10,017 nt of DNA from Spirochaetaceae bacterium (GTDB lineage: Bacteria; Spirochaetota; Spirochaetia; Treponematales; Breznakiellaceae): the NCBI GenBank assembly GCA_031258625.1, contig JAIRMO010000078.1:1-10017 (forward strand). The letters are read 5' to 3'. The translations under genes and the position numbers were made by a program. Shown here one piece after another: positions 6,125 through 10,017 of this stretch (its first letter is position 1; each line of letters starts with the position of its first letter). The notes under the pieces are model-generated. The model saw only the letters and a program-made list of their open reading frames with translations. It ran no database searches and had not been told where the DNA came from.

Positions 6125-6151
6125 CTTGCCTCCACGCCCCACGGGGATCGA

Positions 6152-7219
6152 TTATACAACCAGTTCATCCTCACCGGATCGGGCGACCACGATTTCGCCG
6201 GTGTCTTCCAGATGCCGGATAATGGAAACGATCTTCTGCTGGGCCTCTTCCACGTCTTTAAGCCGAACCGGTCCCATATATTCCATATCTTCCTTCAACA
6301 TACCCGCGGCCCGCTTACTCATGTTCCTGAAGATCTTGTCCTGAACCTCGGTATCCACCGATTTAAGCGCCTTGGCCAATTCCTGGGAATCCACCTCCCG
6401 CATAACCTTCTGGATAGCCCGGTCGTCAAGCATAACAATATCCTCAAAGACGAACATCCGTTTTTTGATCTCCTCCGCCAGTTCCGGGTCCTCATCTTCC
6501 AGGGCCTCAATGATCTGTTTTTCCGAAGACCGGTCCACCAGGTTGAGGATTTCCACGATACTTTCCACCCCCCCCGCGGCGGTATAATCCTCGTTGGACA
6601 GGGTGGAAAGTTTTTTCTCCAACACCCGTTCAACTTCCCGAAGCACCTCCGGACTCGTCCGGTCCATGGTAGCTATCCGTTTAGCCACATCACTCTGTAC
6701 CTCATGGGGAAGGTTTTGTAATATGATCGAAGCCTTGTTGGGTTCCAGGTATGCCAGAATCAGGGCAATGGTCTGGGGATGCTCCTGCTGGATAAAGTTA
6801 AGGAGATGGGCCGGATCGGTACGGCGGATAAAATCAAAGGGCCGTACCTGGAGGCTTGAGGTGAGGCGGTTGATGATATCGATGGCCTTCTGGCTTCCCA
6901 GGGACTTTTCCAGGAGTTCCCGGGCGTAATCAATACCCCCGGTCGTGATGAACTCATTGGCCATCATGAGTTCGTTGAACTCCGTAAGGATAGCGTCCTT
7001 TTGTTCCGGTTCTATGGTTTCGAGCCGGGCGATTTCAAAAGTAAGGGTTTCAATTTCATCTTCCCGGAGGTGCTTAAAAATTTCCGCGGAAATATCCGAT
7101 CCGATACTAACCAGGAATATGGCGGCCTTTTGCCGGCCGGAAAATTCTTTTCCTCCCTTCTTTTTGCCCCCCGCCGCTCCGGTGGAGGCGCCGCCGGATG
7201 ATGATGTTGTTCTTGCCAT
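6152..7219 (-). CDS. fliG: Flagellar motor switch protein FliG (FliG2-type)
   Basis: FliG sits on the MS ring, forms the top of the C ring and generates torque with MotA. The 355-residue product has the N-terminal FliF-binding domain (about 26-115), the middle domain with the EHPQT motif (146-150) and the C-terminal domain with MFVFEDI (255-261) and RNMSKRAAGML (298-308). Aligned from memory with Escherichia coli, the torque charges K264, R281, D288, D289 and R297 correspond to K286, R303, E310, D311 and R319, so all charges are kept. Spirochaetes often carry two FliG copies; the one next to fliF in this operon is the motor type. The first 25 residues are a low-complexity Ser/Gly/Lys extension beyond the usual start. 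The ATG follows the fliF TAG by three bases, with AGGAA overlapping that stop. Confidence 0.97.
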   Translation of the reverse strand: MARTTSSSGGASTGAAGGKKKGGKEFSGRQKAAIFLVSIGSDISAEIFKHLREDEIETLTFEIARLETIEPEQKDAILTEFNELMMANEFITTGGIDYARELLEKSLGSQKAIDIINRLTSSLQVRPFDFIRRTDPAHLLNFIQQEHPQTIALILAYLEPNKASIILQNLPHEVQSDVAKRIATMDRTSPEVLREVERVLEKKLSTLSNEDYTAAGGVESIVEILNLVDRSSEKQIIEALEDEDPELAEEIKKRMFVFEDIVMLDDRAIQKVMREVDSQELAKALKSVDTEVQDKIFRNMSKRAAGMLKEDMEYMGPVRLKDVEEAQQKIVSIIRHLEDTGEIVVARSGEDELVV

Positions 7220-7222
7220 TTC

Positions 7223-8929
7223 CTAATCCTCCAAAAGCCACGTTCTGATGAGCTGGGCTGCGTCTTCGGGATGCTCTTTGGCCATATTAATCGCGTTCTC
7301 CTGAAGTTCCATCCGTTTCCGTTCTTCTACGGACATGGAAACTTCGATCCCTTCTTCCTCCGCCTGTCTCAAGGCGCTTTCCCGCATCATCTGATGCTGC
7401 CGGGAGAGTTCTTCTTCCCGCAGCCGCCGGCGCCGTTCCATCTCCCGGGAAATCAGCCGGAATATCACAAAAGCGATGAGGATGAGGGCAAGCCCCGCCA
7501 GGAAAATCAGAATGGTGGTCTGCATCTGCTTCGATCGGAAGTATGCCGCGTCTTCTTCCATAAATTGCCGGGTTCGGTCAAAGCGGATATTTTCTACCGT
7601 CACCGCGTCCCCCCTGGCTTGATTATAACCGACGGCATTTTGAATTAATACCTGGGTAGAGCGGAGATCCTCCGGCGAAACCGGGGTATATTCCCGCTCA
7701 ATAGAACCGTCCGAGAGGAGTACGGGATTTTTCTTTTCGTCGTATTTCCATTTCCATTGACCATCGATATTTACCGAAACCGTGATCCGGTCTATGGAGG
7801 GGCTCCGTTCTTCCTGGATGGACCGCCGGTTTATCTCTTCATTATTGGTCAGCGTTTCCTGTTTTACCTTACCGTAGAGGTTAGACATATCCCGAAAAGC
7901 CGGGGTAGTCTGCCCCTCCACCCCCGGGGGGCCCTCGGGGTTAAAGCCGGTTCCTTCCCATTCGGTGATGGAGGTACTCTTGGACCGGGTAATGGACTCT
8001 ACCAATCGGGAATCGTCGTAGGGGGTATTGGGATTATCCGGCTGGATGGTGATGGGAAAAAATTCATCGGTATTGATGGCCTTCTGGGACATATCCATAT
8101 CGATCTTGATATTAAGATCCCGGACCCGGTCGGCGGTATAGATTTCCTGGATGGATTTTAAAACAATCGCCCGGTAATGGGCTTCCATCTGGCGGATATA
8201 CTTCTGTTGCCGCTCAATTAGGCTCTGCCGGTCTATATTGGCCATACCTTCAAAATCGTTGAGAATAATACCGTTTTGATCGGTGATGACGATGTTTTCG
8301 TCCTTGAGCCCTTCCACGGCAAATTTGAGGATCTTCTGAATCCCCTCGACTTTCTTACGGTTTTGGGTAATATCACTGCCCGGTTTGGGGGTGATGATAA
8401 CGCTGGCGGTTACCGGGTTCTGATCCGCCTGGAAGAGTTCCTGCTTCGGGTTCACAATATCAACAACGGCATTATCCACATCGTCCAGGGCCTTAACATG
8501 GTCGGTTATCATCTGGGTGATGGCCCGGTGAAGGTTGACATTCCGTTCAAAATCGGTGATGGTCCACCGTTCCCGGTCAAAGATAGACCAGGGGTCCGTC
8601 CCGGAGGGAATGAGGTCCTCCCGGATAAGAATAGACCGGATCCTCCGGGCGGTTTTTTCATCGGACACCAAAAGGATTCCCGCGGGGGAAATTGAAGTTT
8701 TAACCCCCTCCTCGTTGATCCGGGCGACAATCCGATCCAGGGTTTCCTCATTTCTGATGGGCGTATCGATGACCGGTACCATGGCCGGCGAGGAAGAAAC
8801 CCCCACCAATACTCCCACTCCCACTATCGCCGCCAGAACGATTCCAATGAGGATGATCCTTTGTACCAAAGACCATTTTCCCCACAGGGTCTTAATTTGG
8901 GCGATAAATTTTTTTATCCATTCCTTCAT
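7223..8929 (-). CDS. fliF: Flagellar MS-ring protein FliF
   Basis: FliF multimerises in the inner membrane to form the MS ring and collar on which the rod, export gate and C ring are built. The 568-residue product has a first membrane segment at about 24-45, a large periplasmic part with ring-building motifs (about 50-255) and a more variable beta-collar region with low-complexity loops (about 290-380). A second membrane segment lies at about 470-493, followed by a charged cytoplasmic tail. The last 24 residues, including MAKEHPEDAAQLIRTWL, are the FliG-binding peptide. Length and layout are typical. The ATG at 8927-8929 has a strong GGAGG site five bases upstream. It is preceded by a 137-base gap after fliE and followed three bases later by fliG. 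Confidence 0.98.
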   Translation of the reverse strand: MKEWIKKFIAQIKTLWGKWSLVQRIILIGIVLAAIVGVGVLVGVSSSPAMVPVIDTPIRNEETLDRIVARINEEGVKTSISPAGILLVSDEKTARRIRSILIREDLIPSGTDPWSIFDRERWTITDFERNVNLHRAITQMITDHVKALDDVDNAVVDIVNPKQELFQADQNPVTASVIITPKPGSDITQNRKKVEGIQKILKFAVEGLKDENIVITDQNGIILNDFEGMANIDRQSLIERQQKYIRQMEAHYRAIVLKSIQEIYTADRVRDLNIKIDMDMSQKAINTDEFFPITIQPDNPNTPYDDSRLVESITRSKSTSITEWEGTGFNPEGPPGVEGQTTPAFRDMSNLYGKVKQETLTNNEEINRRSIQEERSPSIDRITVSVNIDGQWKWKYDEKKNPVLLSDGSIEREYTPVSPEDLRSTQVLIQNAVGYNQARGDAVTVENIRFDRTRQFMEEDAAYFRSKQMQTTILIFLAGLALILIAFVIFRLISREMERRRRLREEELSRQHQMMRESALRQAEEEGIEVSMSVEERKRMELQENAINMAKEHPEDAAQLIRTWLLED

Positions 8930-9022
8930 ATTCCCCTCCCCAGAAGAACTTTTTTATACAACCACCCGGCCTGCTTTTTTATTTTGCGGTCAAAACACCC
9001 CCGCCTGAGGATCCGTGCATAC

Positions 9023-9043
9023 ATAAAATACAGAGCATTTTAT
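9023..9043 (-). repeat. AT-rich palindrome in the fliE-fliF gap
   Basis: ATAAAAT (9023-9029) and ATTTTAT (9037-9043) are exact reverse complements around a 7-base spacer. The seven-pair helix is all A/T and therefore weak as RNA, so it may equally be a protein binding site or chance. It lies 24 bases after the fliE stop. No convincing promoter with proper spacing was found in the 137-base gap, although a TATAAA lies near 8955 on this strand. Confidence 0.25.
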
Positions 9044-9066
9044 CTAAATTGTTTCCGCACAGGTCC

Positions 9067-9444
9067 TTACCGGGTATTAATAAGATCCTTCCAACCTTGA
9101 ACGATACGATTGAGAACGGTCCTGGTGATATTCAGAGACATACTGGCCTTTGCCTGGGCGATGGTTATGTCGTGGACATCCACGGTTCCCGGATCGGTCA
9201 ACGCCGCCTGTATCAGATCGCCGGGCGCCTGCTGTTGGGTACTGACCATGTCCAGGGCCTTGAGCATGGCATCCTCAAAGGTACCGGAACGGAGTACCCC
9301 TTCAACCCCGATTTTATTCCCCAGTTCCGATAGGGCTTTCCCTTCGGCAATAAAATTTCCTTTCTGGGGAACCATATGATGGGGATGGGTCACCCTCATG
9401 GGGACCCTATCCCCGGTAACTAATTCCGGCCGGTACAGGGTCAT
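9067..9444 (-). CDS. fliE: Flagellar hook-basal body protein FliE
   Basis: FliE is the small junction protein between the MS ring and the proximal rod and is among the first substrates exported. The 125-residue product has a variable N-terminus; residues 38-67 include GTFEDAMLKALDMV, the usual 'F...l..al..v' region. The conserved C-terminal block VDVHDITIAQAKASMSL (88-104) is followed by the final helix TVLNRIVQGWKDLI. The family's usual ending has an AYQEIM-type motif; here it is GWKDLI, as tolerated in spirochaetes. The ATG at 9442-9444 starts three bases after the flgC stop (TAATAGATG), indicating coupling. There is no Sec signal, as expected for a type III substrate. Confidence 0.93.
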   Translation of the reverse strand: MTLYRPELVTGDRVPMRVTHPHHMVPQKGNFIAEGKALSELGNKIGVEGVLRSGTFEDAMLKALDMVSTQQQAPGDLIQAALTDPGTVDVHDITIAQAKASMSLNITRTVLNRIVQGWKDLINTR

Positions 9445-9447
9445 CTA

Positions 9448-9909
9448 TTACCTCCCCCCAATATCCAGGGCCCGCTGGAACATGCTTTTGGACCCGTCTA
9501 TAATCGAAGCGTTTGCCTCATAGGCCCGGGACGCGGCGATCATATCCACCATCTCGGTAACAATATCCACGTTGGGCATTTCCACATACCCCGCCCGGGG
9601 GCCGGTCTGAATCGCGTCCGGATGGGTCGGATCGTATACAAACCGGGGCTCGGTTTTGGTATCCTTCTGGATCTCCACCACCCGTACCCCCTGCCCGGGA
9701 CCGTTATCCAGCATATTCGGCAGGAAAGGGGAACGCCAATAGGGCTCCTCGGTCCGGGGCCGGAGGACCACCCGGCCCCGTTTATAGGGCCCCCCTTCGG
9801 TGGTCCGGGTCGTGGACGCATTGGCAATATTATCGGCGATCACATCGGAACGGAGCCGTTCGGCACTCATCCCCGTGGCCGCGATGTTGATGGAGCTAAA
9901 AATTCCCAT
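9448..9909 (-). CDS. flgC: Flagellar proximal rod protein FlgC
   Basis: FlgC forms part of the proximal rod of the periplasmic flagellum and is exported through the flagellar type III apparatus. The 153-residue product begins with the rod signature INIAATGMSAERLR and DVIADNIANAST (8-33). It ends with GYVEMPNVDIVTEMVDMI and SRAYEANASI (107-137), the paired terminal helices that pack into the axial core. The middle segment (about 40-100) is the variable surface part. The length is slightly above the 134 residues of the enteric protein. The ATG at 9907-9909 has AGGA just upstream, and the flgB stop lies eight bases before it. Confidence 0.97.
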   Translation of the reverse strand: MGIFSSINIAATGMSAERLRSDVIADNIANASTTRTTEGGPYKRGRVVLRPRTEEPYWRSPFLPNMLDNGPGQGVRVVEIQKDTKTEPRFVYDPTHPDAIQTGPRAGYVEMPNVDIVTEMVDMIAASRAYEANASIIDGSKSMFQRALDIGGR

Positions 9910-9917
9910 GTCCTAAC

Positions 9918-10017
9918 CTACCGTAATACCATATTGATTTGACTAAACTCAAAGGTTTCCGCCTGAGCCATAAGGGTGTACAAAAGCTGATTTTCCAAGG
10001 CCGCCATGATCTCCTGT
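9918..10017 (-). CDS. flgB: Flagellar proximal rod protein FlgB, C-terminal end only
   Basis: The last 32 residues of a gene that runs off the right edge are visible, ending with TAG at 9918-9920; the frame takes whole codons from 10016 leftwards. The peptide contains MAALENQLLYTLMAQ and ends FSQINMVLR, matching the FlgB C-terminal helix, where a 'N...Y......' pattern and a short 'l..aI..'-type ending are usual. Position before flgC confirms the call. FlgB is a proximal rod subunit that contacts FliE. Start, ribosome site and the operon promoter lie outside the window. Confidence 0.9.
   Translation of the reverse strand, partial: QEIMAALENQLLYTLMAQAETFEFSQINMVLR

Noticed and set aside
5489..6721. 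Long plus-strand open frame (about 410 codons) across the fliH-fliG region
   Set aside because: It is antisense to two well-supported flagellar genes, has no family resemblance and a Phe/Leu/Gly-rich composition typical of the complement of Glu/Lys-rich coding sequence.
8945..8999. TTGACC and TATAAA on the minus strand as an internal fliF promoter
   Set aside because: The two boxes are about 29 bases apart, far outside the workable spacing for a sigma-70 promoter, and no sigma-28-type pair with correct spacing was seen.
1..10017. CRISPR arrays, insertion sequences, tRNA or rRNA genes, prophage genes
   Set aside because: No repeat-spacer pattern, transposase motif, cloverleaf or other signature was found; nearly all the window is occupied by recognisable core genes.

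Overview
The window looks like chromosomal DNA from a spirochaete, most likely a treponeme-type organism. The main evidence is the gene order flgB-flgC-fliE-fliF-fliG-fliH-fliI-fliJ in one tight block. That order is the core of the spirochaetal flagellar operon, and the encoded proteins are full length and spirochaete-like. By eye the DNA has a moderately high GC content, with heavy use of CGG arginine codons and CCGG tetranucleotides. This fits a GC-richer, non-pathogenic (for example gut or environmental) treponeme better than the AT-rich oral species, but the species cannot be fixed from the sequence.

Left part (1-3054, plus strand). It opens with the last 67 codons of a MetQ/NlpA-type methionine-binding lipoprotein. 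A strong stem-loop follows, then msrA (methionine sulfoxide reductase A). These two genes sit naturally together as methionine uptake plus methionine repair. A 342-base non-coding stretch follows, holding G/C-run hairpins, a plausible sigma-70-type promoter and a structured leader. Next is efp (elongation factor P). Overlapping its 3' end, in another frame, is a two-domain class I methyltransferase whose true start is uncertain.

Right part (3154-10017, minus strand). The flagellar block is transcribed leftwards: flgB (3' end only), flgC, fliE, fliF, fliG, fliH, fliI, fliJ. FlgB, FlgC and FliE belong to the proximal rod and rod-MS-ring junction. FliF is the MS ring and FliG the torque-generating switch protein. 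FliH, FliI and FliJ are the cytoplasmic ATPase, its regulator and the stalk of the flagellar type III export apparatus. Most junctions are 2-8 bases or overlapping (fliI/fliJ share GTGA). Only fliE-fliF (137 bases) and fliG-fliH (87 bases) have real gaps, and each holds an inverted repeat. The promoter must lie beyond the right edge.

The two blocks converge at 3055-3153 without a convincing terminator between them. No mobile element, CRISPR array, tRNA or rRNA was seen. The flagellar block is ordinary core biology. The points most worth a second look are the methyltransferase architecture and start, the efp leader, the metQ-msrA stem-loop and a gene-like minus-strand fragment after msrA.
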